64,000 nucleotides of DNA, from assembly GCA_965207025.1 (NCBI GenBank), contig OZ242258.1:4278001-4342000 (forward strand). Reading direction: 5' to 3'. This stretch comes from Bin87 sp034423595 (GTDB lineage: Bacteria; Chloroflexota; Dehalococcoidia; Lucifugimonadales; UBA3495). Below, piece after piece: positions 43,985 to 52,241 of the stretch. Within the stretch, counting starts at the first letter, position 1; every line of letters begins with the position of its first letter. Below the pieces are notes generated by a model. The model did not search any database, was not told the DNA's origin, and saw nothing but the letters and a program-made list of their open reading frames with translations. Both the position numbers and the translations under genes were made by a program.

Positions 43985-45883
43985 ATGGGCATAGCAGCGT
44001 TAACGCACCGGGACGATGGAACGAGGGTAACGGCTCCCGTTTCGGAGCAGGATTGGCAAGACTGGGTAGGCGCGAACGGCGTACGCAACTGGATGCTTGG
44101 CGATCCGCTGCTCGACTGGCTGGAACTGTACGGCCACAATCTGCACGCGGTTTCCAAAACGGAGGCGGAGGATTACGACCCGAACCTGGACTTTGGAAGG
44201 TTCGTCGGCGAAAAGGCGTCGAAGTTCAGGGCCGGCATATTGCGGCTTTTTCAAGAACGGCACGAGGTGGTGACGATTGGGAGGAACCTGGAAGACGCGA
44301 AACGCCTGGACCGGGCGCGGGAGACATTTGCGGCAATGCAACGGGGCGCGCCAATAATCCACCGGGCCGTGCTGCGAGACGCAGAACATCGCACCTATGG
44401 GTTAGCGGATTTTCTAATCCGCAGCGACGTTCTGCTAGGGCAGTTTCCCGATGATATATCGGACACGGAGGCGGCGGTTGCCGCGCCGGATTTGGGCGGG
44501 GCCAACTGGCACTACCGGGTGGTGAATGTAAAGTACATGACGCTGCACCTGAACGCGGCCGGCACGGAGCTGGGCAACGCCGGCAATGCGGCGAACAAGG
44601 CGGAACTGTACATACTGAACCGGATGCTGGGACGCTTGCAGGGATACCTTTCGCCCGCATCCTACGCGCTGGGACGGGGGTGGAGGCGAACCCAGCAGCG
44701 ACAGACTTATGGCGGCGACAGCGCGCTGGAACGGCTGGGCCGCGTTCCACAGGAAGGCAGCATCGCGCGGAGCGTTCCCATTGGCGAGGAAGTTGATCAG
44801 GCCCTGGCATGGGTGAGGCGAGTGAGGACGGAGGGGGACGGCTGGGAGATATTGCCCACGCCGTCGGTTCCCCAGCTTTACCCGAACATGAAGAGCGGCG
44901 GCGATTCAGACCTGGTGGCGGGTGGCGGCGGCGAACCGGGAGCGGACGCCGGTGCCGGAGAATCAGGCGAGCAATGGGTTAGCGTCAAAAAGCGCGTGGC
45001 GTCGGAACTGAAAGAGCTGACCCAGCTTTGGCGGGTGAGCGTCGTTGGGCGCGATCAGGCTCACGGCGCGGACATTTACCGCTGGGATGACCCGCGAGTC
45101 ACGCCTGCTGCCGTGGGCGTTGGGGGCGCGACCTATGGCCCGATACTGGAGCAGCTGTTGGCCGTGAACGTTGGCGGCGGACCGCCGGTACGCCCGGAAC
45201 GGATTGACGCGGACCGCGAGGTGTGGCACGGAACGCCCGGCGTGGAGTTCTACGTCGATTTTGAGTATTGCAGCGATCTGGATGATGATTTCGCCAAACT
45301 GCCGGAGAAGGGCGGAAAGCCGCTGATTTTCATGATCGGGTGCGGGCACGTGGAGAACGGGGAATGGCGGTTCAAGTCGCTGGTGACGGAATGTCTCTCC
45401 CTGACGGAAGAGGCCCGCATAATCGACGAGTGGATCGAGCACATGCGGGCAGTCCGGAAACGGCTGGACCCGGCAAACACCCAGCCTCGCATCTTTCACT
45501 GGTCGCACGCCGAAACCAACGCCTATCGGAGCGCGAGGGAACGGCACGGTTGGCCGGCCGGATGGCCCGAATTGGGCTGGTACGATTTCTGGCGAGAGGT
45601 GATGCTCAACGAGCCGGTGGTGGTTCGGGGCGCGTTGGGCTTCGGCTTGAAAGCGGTGGCGCGGGCCATGCGCCGGCACGGTCTCATCGAAACCGATTGG
45701 GACGACAACAATCCGGTTGACGGCCAGGGGGCAATGGTAGGGGCGTGGCGGTGCGACGCGGAGGCCCGACGGTTAGGCATTCCAATGGGTGAGTTGTCGC
45801 TAATGAAAGACATCGCGGCTTACAACCAAGTGGATTGCAAGGCGATTATGGAGGTAGTGCGCTACCTACGGGCGAATCACTAG
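43985..45883 (+). CDS. RecB-like nuclease/RNase H-like fusion protein
   Basis: The start ATG 43985 is used (632 aa); ATG 43922 is possible. The N-terminal half resembles the RecB/Cas4-type PD-(D/E)xK fold: GLADFLIRSD (Asp142) and YRVVNVKYM (Lys183). The acidic residue before the Lys is Asn181, so this nuclease half may be altered or inactive. The C-terminal half looks like a YprB-type RNase H-like 3'-5' exonuclease: DFE at 425-427, HWSHAE at 505-510, GFGLKAVAR and YNQVDCKA (Asp617). Known TM0106-type proteins combine these domains with a helicase; none is present here. No CRISPR or phage context is visible. Confidence 0.7.
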   Translation: MGIAALTHRDDGTRVTAPVSEQDWQDWVGANGVRNWMLGDPLLDWLELYGHNLHAVSKTEAEDYDPNLDFGRFVGEKASKFRAGILRLFQERHEVVTIGRNLEDAKRLDRARETFAAMQRGAPIIHRAVLRDAEHRTYGLADFLIRSDVLLGQFPDDISDTEAAVAAPDLGGANWHYRVVNVKYMTLHLNAAGTELGNAGNAANKAELYILNRMLGRLQGYLSPASYALGRGWRRTQQRQTYGGDSALERLGRVPQEGSIARSVPIGEEVDQALAWVRRVRTEGDGWEILPTPSVPQLYPNMKSGGDSDLVAGGGGEPGADAGAGESGEQWVSVKKRVASELKELTQLWRVSVVGRDQAHGADIYRWDDPRVTPAAVGVGGATYGPILEQLLAVNVGGGPPVRPERIDADREVWHGTPGVEFYVDFEYCSDLDDDFAKLPEKGGKPLIFMIGCGHVENGEWRFKSLVTECLSLTEEARIIDEWIEHMRAVRKRLDPANTQPRIFHWSHAETNAYRSARERHGWPAGWPELGWYDFWREVMLNEPVVVRGALGFGLKAVARAMRRHGLIETDWDDNNPVDGQGAMVGAWRCDAEARRLGIPMGELSLMKDIAAYNQVDCKAIMEVVRYLRANH

Positions 45884-45921
45884 GCTTGGCGACCTCGCAT
45901 GGTTCCTCCAGACGGCCCGCT

Positions 45922-45979
45922 CATGGTGAGCTTGTCGAACCATAAAACGGACTGCGCAGGGCGGCGTTGAGGGTATAAT
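45922..45979 (+). promoter_or_regulatory. Intergenic palindrome and promoter of the hotdog gene
   Basis: A GCTCATGGTGAGCTTGTCGAACC element (45920-45943) repeats the 5640 motif in reverse. TATAAT at 45974-45979 lies 28 bases before the ATG at 46007; no clear -35 box. Confidence 0.45.
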
Positions 45980-46006
45980 TGGCCGACCGACAGGAGGCTG
46001 CGACAC

Positions 46007-47023
46007 ATGACAACAACCCAGGAAACGCACCAGGACGCCACCGCCGAACGGCTCTGGACCTACGACGCGGTGCGCGTGAGGCAGGCGGGCGCAGAAACCC
46101 AGGTTACGCTGACTGGTGAGGACATCGCCGAATACGCAGCGTGCGCCCAGAATCCCGACCTACGCTACCAGTTGCACTCGCCCGGCGAAGAATCGGCCCG
46201 GATGATGGCGATGCCCACGATGGCGCTGACCTACGCGCCACTGCTGCGGGACGAAATCGCCGAGTCCAACGGGTTTGTGGCGCAGGAACGCTCGGTTACG
46301 GCGCGGCGTCAAACGCCGTTCGCCAAGTGCGAAATACGCTGGTATCGCCCGGTTTACGCCGGGGAGACGATCACGGGCACTCGCCGGGTGTACGAGAAGT
46401 ACGAACGGCGCGGCAGCAAGTTCGTGACCTTCCGGGTTTCAGCGTTCGACGAAGCCGGCGCGGTGGTCGCAAGCTACGACTACACCTGCATCTTCGAGTA
46501 TTCGGCTGGTCAACGGGCGGTTCCTGATCCTGAGGGCGACGTTCCTATCGAGCCTGACACGAGAGCCGTGCCAGACCCTGCGCAGTTTGTGGCTTGGGAA
46601 CAGGCCAGCGCGGGGGCTACACTGCCACGCACCCTGGCGGTGGGCGAGACCACGGAGAACATCCTGCGCAAGAACGCCCATCGCCTGGCCGGACGGCCCA
46701 GCGAAAGCAACATTCACACTGACGAAGAATTCGCGCGGCAGAACATCTTCGGCGGCGCGGTGAATGCCGGGCCGGCCACGATGTCCTACGTTGACCGCTT
46801 CCTGGGGCTGAATTTCCCGCCGGAGGCACTGTACAACGGCGGCACTCTGCTTATGCGGGCCATCACACCGTTCCGAGCGGGCGACGTGGTGACATTCTCG
46901 GGAGAGATTACCGGAGCCGGCGGGAACCTGTACGGGCAGCGCAAGGCGCAGGTACGCATCCGTGGGGTGAACCAGCGGAACGAACTGGTGTCGCTTTCCG
47001 ATGCCACTGTGACCTTCACGTAG
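46007..47023 (+). CDS. Double-hotdog (MaoC/FAS1-DH type) acyl dehydratase
   Basis: A 338-aa protein with AGGAGG upstream. The N-terminal half (about 20-165) is the FAS1-dehydratase-type hotdog; the C-terminal half (about 215-335) has the hydratase pattern SNIHTDEEFARQNIFGGAVNAG, with the catalytic Asp and His of the (R)-enoyl hydratase family. It should hydrate or dehydrate 3-hydroxyacyl thioesters or related substrates. The stop codon is inside a perfect palindrome (47020-47047). The YbaK-like gene follows closely. Confidence 0.85.
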   Translation: MTTTQETHQDATAERLWTYDAVRVRQAGAETQVTLTGEDIAEYAACAQNPDLRYQLHSPGEESARMMAMPTMALTYAPLLRDEIAESNGFVAQERSVTARRQTPFAKCEIRWYRPVYAGETITGTRRVYEKYERRGSKFVTFRVSAFDEAGAVVASYDYTCIFEYSAGQRAVPDPEGDVPIEPDTRAVPDPAQFVAWEQASAGATLPRTLAVGETTENILRKNAHRLAGRPSESNIHTDEEFARQNIFGGAVNAGPATMSYVDRFLGLNFPPEALYNGGTLLMRAITPFRAGDVVTFSGEITGAGGNLYGQRKAQVRIRGVNQRNELVSLSDATVTFT

Positions 47024-47047
47024 GGGCGAATAATCATTCGCCCCTAC
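47020..47047. repeat. GTAGGGGCGAAT/ATTCGCCCCTAC palindrome over the hotdog stop codon
   Basis: A perfect 12-bp stem; the TAG stop (47021-47023) is part of it. Copies are at 14991-15018 and 52201-52228. Confidence 0.85.
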
Positions 47048-47058
47048 ACACCGCCAAT

Positions 47059-47565
47059 ATGGACAGGATAATGGAAACACCGGAGCAGATTGAGGGGCGA
47101 GTGCGGACGGCCCTGGACGCGCTGGGCATCGCGGGCTGGGAATGGATAGAGATTGATCCGCAGTATGGCGACACGGCGGACTTTTGCGAGCAGTACGGAT
47201 ATGACCTGCCCCACTCCGCCAACACGATCATCGTGGCGAGCAAGCGCGGGCCGGCGGCCTACTGCGCCGGCATCGTAAGGGCCTGCGACCGGCTGGACGT
47301 GAACAAGCGGGTGCGTGGGCTGATGGGAGTGTCGCGGGCGTCGTTCGCGTCGGCGGACGAAACCCGCGAGGTTACGGGCATGATGATTGGCGGGGTTACC
47401 GCGCTGGCGTTGCCGGAAGGGTTGCCCATCTACGCCGACGCCCGCCTGCTGGAGATGGACTACATCATCCTGGGGGCCGGCAGCCGGTCGGGTAAGCTGA
47501 AGCTGGATCCCCAGGAGCTGGAGAAACTGCCGGGGCTGGAGTTCATCGAGGGGCTGTCGATTTAA
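47059..47565 (+). CDS. YbaK/EbsC-family aminoacyl-tRNA deacylase
   Basis: A 168-aa protein of the YbaK/ProX fold: a conserved Lys in IIVASKRGPAAY, VNKRVRGLMGVSRA, the MMIGGVTALALP loop and a C-terminal LLEMDYIILGAGSRSGKL. These domains hydrolyse mischarged aminoacyl-tRNAs. It begins 12 bp after the palindrome; ATG 47071 is an alternative start. It is not fused to a synthetase, so it works in trans. Confidence 0.85.
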   Translation: MDRIMETPEQIEGRVRTALDALGIAGWEWIEIDPQYGDTADFCEQYGYDLPHSANTIIVASKRGPAAYCAGIVRACDRLDVNKRVRGLMGVSRASFASADETREVTGMMIGGVTALALPEGLPIYADARLLEMDYIILGAGSRSGKLKLDPQELEKLPGLEFIEGLSI

Positions 47566-47623
47566 GAGCCGTCATTCCGGTGTTGGGCCGGAATCCAGGA
47601 AACGAATTCACCTGGTTTGTGAA

Positions 47624-47713
47624 TCAAGTTGTAATGGTGTAGATTGTTTTGGCCGGTTGCGGGAAATCCGCTAACTCCTCCCACGCCGCCGGCAGCCCCA
47701 TTAAGGAACGCAT
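47624..47713 (-). pseudogene. IS256-family transposase C-terminal relic
   Basis: The minus strand encodes a short stretch ending AWEELADFPQPAKTIYTITT, which resembles the IS256/Mutator motif WEELxxFFxxPxxIRRxIYTTNAIE with deletions. Only about 20 residues remain before a stop and no ends are visible. It is probably old insertion-sequence debris. Confidence 0.4.
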
Positions 47714-47735
47714 CATTCGCCGGAGGGCATGACGA

Positions 47736-48899
47736 ATGGCTAATACCTCGCTTTTTCCCGTAACCGTGGTCGGAAGCTGGCCGCGTTCCGCAGACTTGAT
47801 TCGCGCCCTGCGCCGCAAGGAAGCCGGCGAGATTACGCTGGCCGAATTCAATGAGGTGGCCGACGATGAAGTGCTGGCCTGCATCCGCGCCCAGGAAGCG
47901 GCCGGCGTGGACATCCTGAGCGACGGCGAGCAGCGCCGGGATAACTTCTACTCGTTCGCGGTTGACAAGCTCAACGGCATGCAGTTGATGAAGGTGTCGG
48001 AGTTGCTGGACTATTCCTCCGACCGCGCCCGCATGGAGGAAGTGCTGCGCGCGCTGGACGTGCCTTCCTTCGCCATCAAGAGCCCCATCGTGATCGACAC
48101 GATCAGCAAGCGGCACGGGCTGGCCCTGGACGAGCTGGCCTTTATGAAGGAACACACCGACCGGGCCATCATGGTTCCTATTCCCGGCCCCTATATGCTC
48201 ACCCGCTCCGGCTGGTTCGAGGGCTTGTCCGACAAGGCCTATCCGTCTCCCGACGACCTGGCCAGGGATGTGGTGGAAATCCTGCGCGAGGAGATTATCG
48301 CCCTGCGCGACCACGGCTGCGACTTTGTCCAACTGGATGAACCCACCCTGTCCCAGGTGGTGTTCGGCGAGGAAACCACTGAGACCTTCATGTGCGCCGC
48401 TCTGCCCAATCGTCGCGATCCCACCGACGAGCTGGAAATGGCGGTGCGGCTGATGAACGAGACCCTGGACGGCATCGACGGCATCAAAACCGGCGTTCAC
48501 GTTTGCCGGGGCAACTGGAGCAAGAAGGAAGAAGTCCTGCTCCAGGGCAATTACGGCCCCATGCTGCCCTATCTGACCCAGATGAACATCGACCGGTTGG
48601 TGCTGGAGTGCGCCACTCCCCGCGCCGGCGAGATGGCAGTGTTCCAGGAATATGCCAACGAGAAGGAAATCGGCCTGGGCGTGGTCAATCCCCGCACCGA
48701 CGACGTTGAGCCTCCCGAACAAATCGTGGCGCGCGTCAAGGAACTATTGCAGTATTTCGATCCTGACAAGATCTACCTCAACCCCGACTGCGGGTTCGGC
48801 ACCTTCGCCGAGCGCAACGTCAACACCCACGACATGGCCGCGAAGAAGATGCAGGTAATCACGGAAGCGGCGGAGATGCTGCGCGCGGAGTATGAGTAG
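47736..48899 (+). CDS. Cobalamin-independent methionine synthase-like methyltransferase (MetE C-terminal type)
   Basis: A 387-aa protein equal to the catalytic half of MetE. It opens with VTVVGSWPRS, and the zinc ligands are the His/Cys of GVHVCRGN (near residue 253) and the Cys of NPDCGF (near 350). The full MetE N-terminal duplication is missing, as in the archaeal-type core enzymes that use a different methyl donor. It may methylate homocysteine or demethylate a one-carbon substrate. GGAGGG lies upstream of the ATG. Confidence 0.88.
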   Translation: MANTSLFPVTVVGSWPRSADLIRALRRKEAGEITLAEFNEVADDEVLACIRAQEAAGVDILSDGEQRRDNFYSFAVDKLNGMQLMKVSELLDYSSDRARMEEVLRALDVPSFAIKSPIVIDTISKRHGLALDELAFMKEHTDRAIMVPIPGPYMLTRSGWFEGLSDKAYPSPDDLARDVVEILREEIIALRDHGCDFVQLDEPTLSQVVFGEETTETFMCAALPNRRDPTDELEMAVRLMNETLDGIDGIKTGVHVCRGNWSKKEEVLLQGNYGPMLPYLTQMNIDRLVLECATPRAGEMAVFQEYANEKEIGLGVVNPRTDDVEPPEQIVARVKELLQYFDPDKIYLNPDCGFGTFAERNVNTHDMAAKKMQVITEAAEMLRAEYE

Positions 48900-49275
48900 T
48901 GGCCACCGGACAGGATTGCCGGAAACCTTGACCGTCGGAGAGGTACAGCGGGAAATAACCTTCCACTTGCATAGGCGAGCAGGAGAGCGCGACGAAATTA
49001 CCTTGGAACAGCTCGTTGAGGTGCTGGAAAATTGGGTTATGCGCGGTGTTAGATATGCCGATGACGGCAGGCCAAATATGGCTTATCTGGGCTGGGTTGA
49101 ACATGGAGGCTCTGAACGCTTGATGCGTGTAGGCGTTTCCATGGACGGCCGACGGATTACCACTGCCTTTCTGGACACGAAAGCAACGAATAAATTGAAC
49201 AGCGGCGACATGGCATACTTCCAGCGCAATTACGAAAGACTGGAGATGCGAGATGAATCTGAGAGTTCACTATGA
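48892..49275 (+). CDS. DUF4258-like protein, candidate toxin
   Basis: A 127-aa protein beginning inside the methyltransferase 3' end (ATGAGTAG overlap). The centre resembles DUF4258: ITFHLHRRAGERDEITLEQLVEVLENW, then MRVGVSMDGRRITTAFLD. DUF4258 relatives have an RelE-like fold and often pair with a DUF2283 partner, which is what follows here with a 23-bp overlap. The assignment is by pattern, with no catalytic residues identified. Confidence 0.55.
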   Translation: MSSGHRTGLPETLTVGEVQREITFHLHRRAGERDEITLEQLVEVLENWVMRGVRYADDGRPNMAYLGWVEHGGSERLMRVGVSMDGRRITTAFLDTKATNKLNSGDMAYFQRNYERLEMRDESESSL

Positions 49276-49657
49276 CCCGGAATGCGACGCGATCGGGCTG
49301 GACTACAAACAGCCGCACCGTGCAACCTACGAATTGGCGACGGTAGGCATGGTGATGGTCGATGTGCCCGACGAAGACAGCTATGAAGCGGTCGGGCTAG
49401 AAGTCTTCGCCATCAGCGCGTGGCTGCCCTTGGGCAAGCGGGGCTACTGCGAGGAGACGGACACGCTCACTATTGGGCGCGGTGTGGAAACTTCCACCGT
49501 CGTTGCCGAAAACGGCGACTTGGTTGCATACTGGGCTCCTGACGAGTACGACCCCGCCGATTTGGTCCCCATTGCCGTTGACCTCCGCAATGCCTCCAAG
49601 CACCTGGCGCCGGTTATTGAAGCCATACCCCGTGCCGCGGCAGCGCAACAGGGCTGA
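49253..49657 (+). CDS. DUF2283-like protein, candidate antitoxin partner
   Basis: A 134-aa protein. GGAG lies seven bases before the ATG 49253. The N-terminal MNLRVHYDPECDAIGLDY and the VMVDVPDEDSYEAVGLEVFAIS follow the DUF2283 pattern, with a longer C-terminal extension than in the solitary DUF2283 at 31028. Its start overlaps the end of the DUF4258-like gene. The pair looks like a two-component toxin-antitoxin or regulatory unit. Confidence 0.6.
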   Translation: MNLRVHYDPECDAIGLDYKQPHRATYELATVGMVMVDVPDEDSYEAVGLEVFAISAWLPLGKRGYCEETDTLTIGRGVETSTVVAENGDLVAYWAPDEYDPADLVPIAVDLRNASKHLAPVIEAIPRAAAAQQG

Positions 49658-49709
49658 ATCCCGAAACTTCAAATGAGATGAAACCAAGCTACCAAACAGG
49701 AGCGCAAAA

Positions 49710-50243
49710 ATGGCACAGCAAGAAAACCTGAATGGCCTGCCCCGCGAAAAACTCACCGAAGTGCTCGATTCCTTCCGGGATCCTGACGTATTCAACGCCG
49801 TCACCGGGCCGTGGAAGTCCCGCGTGGTGTGGCAGGACGGTATGCGCGCCCGCGCCTACATGCGGAACCACCAGGTAGATATGGACGAGCCGGGCGACCT
49901 GACTGCCACCGATGTTGCTGCCAGCGCGCACGAGCAACTGCTGTCCGCGGTCGGCAGCTGCATGACCGTCGGGTTCGTGGTCAACGCCACCAAGCAGGGC
50001 GTACGTATCCACGACCTTGAAATCGCCGTGGAGGGGTACTTCGACAACATCCGCAAGTGGGCCGGCGTTGAGGACGAGGGCAACCCGGGCTACGGCCAGA
50101 TTTCCGCCAAGTGCTTTGTGCGGGCCGACGCCGACGAGGACACGCTTCGGGAGATCTGGCGGCTGGCCGTTGAGGGTTCGCCGGTGACGCAGTCGGTTGC
50201 GAATCGCACCTCGGTGGATACCGATTTTGAGATGGTGGGTTGA
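49710..50243 (+). CDS. OsmC/Ohr-family protein lacking the second cysteine
   Basis: A 177-aa OsmC-type protein: EQLLSAVGSCMTVGF holds the peroxidatic Cys84. The second conserved Cys, normally CPV in the C-terminal half, is Ser157 in GSPVTQSV. Organic-hydroperoxide reduction by the usual two-cysteine route is therefore unlikely; a one-cysteine or non-catalytic binding role is possible. AAACAGGAG precedes the start. It overlaps the rhodanese gene at TGATG. Confidence 0.82.
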   Translation: MAQQENLNGLPREKLTEVLDSFRDPDVFNAVTGPWKSRVVWQDGMRARAYMRNHQVDMDEPGDLTATDVAASAHEQLLSAVGSCMTVGFVVNATKQGVRIHDLEIAVEGYFDNIRKWAGVEDEGNPGYGQISAKCFVRADADEDTLREIWRLAVEGSPVTQSVANRTSVDTDFEMVG

Positions 50244-51016
50244 TGGCGACATTCGTTTCCGCCGATTGGGTTGCTGAGCGCATCGGCCAGCCGGAATATC
50301 TGGTCATCGATCCCCGGTCGGCGATGCGCTACCTGATGGGTCATTTGCGCGGGGCCGTCAGCGTGCCGTTCAAGAAACTGCAAGGGCCGGATGGCAAGCT
50401 GGCCGAACCTGAGCAACTGGCGTCCGCTTTCGGCGACGCGGGGCTGGGCGACGAGGTTACTCCGGTGCTGTACGACCACCAGGATGGACGTAACGCCGCC
50501 ATGGCCGCGTGGGTGCTGGAGTATCTGGGCCGGGATGACGTTCACATCATGGACCTGCGCTATGAGTCCTGGCAGGAACAGGGCCGCGAGGTGCTGTACC
50601 GGCCCGTGCCCACGGAAGCCCGACCGTTCACCGTCAGGCTCGACTCATCAGTGAGGGCTACCCTGGACGACGTTGCCAACGCGGGGAGCGTCATTCTGCT
50701 GGACACCCGCACTGCCGAGGAGTTCGACGGCCAGGTGGAGATGGACCATCGGCCGGGCCATATCCCCGGCGCAGTCAACCTGCCCCACGTTGAAACCGCC
50801 GGAGCGGACGGCAATCTGCTCATCGACGAGTTCGAGCTACGCGAGCGGCTGGGCATCGTCGGCGTCGCCAACAACGACTCGGTTATCGCGTACTGCCGCA
50901 GCGGCGTGCGGGCGTCCGTGGCGTGGCTGGCGCTGCGTCAGAACGGTTATGACGTGCGCCTGTACGATGGATCCTACGCCGAGTGGATGGACAGCGGTCA
51001 ACCCGTTGAGTCGTAA
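50243..51016 (+). CDS. Tandem-domain sulfurtransferase (rhodanese type)
   Basis: ATG 50243 overlaps the OsmC stop as TGATG; 257 aa. Domain 1 has YDHQDGRNA at the active-site loop, where Asp78 stands in for Cys, so it is structural. Domain 2 has the active Cys218 in YCRSGVRAS, as in thiosulfate:cyanide sulfurtransferases. It moves sulfane sulfur to an acceptor. Coupling to OsmC suggests a shared role in sulfur or oxidant handling. Confidence 0.9.
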   Translation: MATFVSADWVAERIGQPEYLVIDPRSAMRYLMGHLRGAVSVPFKKLQGPDGKLAEPEQLASAFGDAGLGDEVTPVLYDHQDGRNAAMAAWVLEYLGRDDVHIMDLRYESWQEQGREVLYRPVPTEARPFTVRLDSSVRATLDDVANAGSVILLDTRTAEEFDGQVEMDHRPGHIPGAVNLPHVETAGADGNLLIDEFELRERLGIVGVANNDSVIAYCRSGVRASVAWLALRQNGYDVRLYDGSYAEWMDSGQPVES

Positions 51017-51020
51017 GGTG

Positions 51021-51060
51021 CCGTTTCCCATGGTGGGAGAAGGGTTGGGGTGAGAGGGGT
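51021..51060. repeat. Degraded GGTTGGGGTGAG hairpin element
   Basis: CCATGGTGGGAGAAGGGTTGGGGTGAGAGGGG in pieces resembles the elements at 19119 and 22426 but lacks a good pairing arm. Confidence 0.5.
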
Positions 51061-51180
51061 GCCCTCCCCACCGTGAGCGCACATTTACCCGGCACGGGTT
51101 GGGCAAACCCGCTATAATGCGGGTAATTGCCGCATCGCCCCGTCGCGCCTGATGAGGCCGCTGGCCGGGCCGGAGGATTT

Positions 51181-51603
51181 ATGCCCATCATCCAACGTCC
51201 CTACGTGCCGCCGGAAGACAAGCCGCCGCAGGAAGAGAGCTACATCAACCCGGGCGACGTTGCGCCCCTGAACGTCAACACTGCTACCGCCGCGGCGCCG
51301 GCCCAGACGGAAGGGGCAACCTCGCTGGATGCCATCACGTTCTACAGCGATTCGTTCCATGTTTTCAGCAGCCTGTACTCGGCGGTGCTGTTCTTTGGCG
51401 AACAGCTGGAAGAGCGGGAGCCGATCCTGCGAGCGCGCATCAAGGTAAGCCCGCAGATGATGAAGGCCATCGCAGTGCTGGCGACCAAGCACGTGCGGGA
51501 ATACGAAGAGGCGGTCGGTCCCATCACGCTGCCAGACCAGGTTTTCGCGGCTTGGGAGCTGAATCCCGACGGTACGAGCAACGTTGACGGCCAGGGCCAC
51601 TAA
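51181..51603 (+). CDS. DUF3467-like small protein
   Basis: I start at ATG 51181, with GGAGG seven bases upstream; product 140 aa. The first 50 residues are Pro/Glu/Ala-rich, then FYSDSFHVFSSLYSAVLFFGE and VSPQMMKAIAVLATKHVREYEEAVG follow the DUF3467 pattern. A TATAAT box at 51113-51118 lies about 60 bases upstream. Function unknown. Confidence 0.65.
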   Translation: MPIIQRPYVPPEDKPPQEESYINPGDVAPLNVNTATAAAPAQTEGATSLDAITFYSDSFHVFSSLYSAVLFFGEQLEEREPILRARIKVSPQMMKAIAVLATKHVREYEEAVGPITLPDQVFAAWELNPDGTSNVDGQGH

Positions 51604-51688
51604 CCCCTAAACCGTCATCCCGGCGAAAGAACGTCACCCCGTACTTGATACGGGGCCGGAATCCAGAGCGCCCAAGGATAGAACAGAT

Positions 51689-52180
51689 ATGACCATACCT
51701 GACCAACCCGGCGACGACCGCGTGTTAGCACAGGATCTATCGCTGCCGGTGAATGTGGTCCCCAATGCCAACTGGGCGCAACCGGAGGGGTGGGACTGGC
51801 ACTCGACCTCAACGAGCCAGCCCAACGCCGCGACGTTTCACATCAGCCACAGCGACGTCACTCGGGTGTTCTCGGCCGTTTTGACGGCGGCGGACAGCCC
51901 GCCGGAAGCGGCGTTCGTGTTGAAGAAAGACATTCCGCTGGTGATCATCGACAGCCTGGACACGTATTGGGCCGCAGAATCGAAGGCCGCGTTGCCTCTG
52001 AACGGGCTGCGGGTGCCTATTGAGGCGGAAACGGTGGCGGAGGCAAAGCGCAAGCTGGCGATGGATCTGTCGGCGCAGTTGCGACTCCTGCTTATGTTGT
52101 CCACCGGCGGCACGACGCTGGCGCCGCAACTACAGGAGAATTTCCTGATGCTGAACGATGTGTTGGAACCGAGGCGCTAA
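51689..52180 (+). CDS. Hypothetical protein
   Basis: A 163-aa protein beginning MTIPDQPGDDRVLAQDLSLP. It is rich in hydrophobic and Thr/Ser residues and ends in a helical LSAQLRLLLMLSTGGTTLAPQLQ. No family is recognised. The codon use and absence of repeats suggest a real gene; no strong ribosome site is seen. It stands between the DUF3467-like gene and a palindrome, followed by the convergent molybdopterin enzyme. Confidence 0.55.
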   Translation: MTIPDQPGDDRVLAQDLSLPVNVVPNANWAQPEGWDWHSTSTSQPNAATFHISHSDVTRVFSAVLTAADSPPEAAFVLKKDIPLVIIDSLDTYWAAESKAALPLNGLRVPIEAETVAEAKRKLAMDLSAQLRLLLMLSTGGTTLAPQLQENFLMLNDVLEPRR

Positions 52181-52200
52181 TACCCGCCCGGCAGGAAATC

Positions 52201-52228
52201 GTAGGGGCGAATGATCATTCGCCCCTAC
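52201..52228. repeat. GTAGGGGCGAAT/ATTCGCCCCTAC palindrome
   Basis: A perfect 12-bp stem with a four-base loop between convergent genes; third copy of this family. Confidence 0.85.
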
Positions 52229-52241
52229 ATCCAGTAATCTA

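Noticed and set aside
43985..45883. RecB-like protein considered as CRISPR Cas4
   Set aside because: It lacks the four iron-sulfur cysteines of Cas4 and there is no CRISPR array or cas gene in the window.
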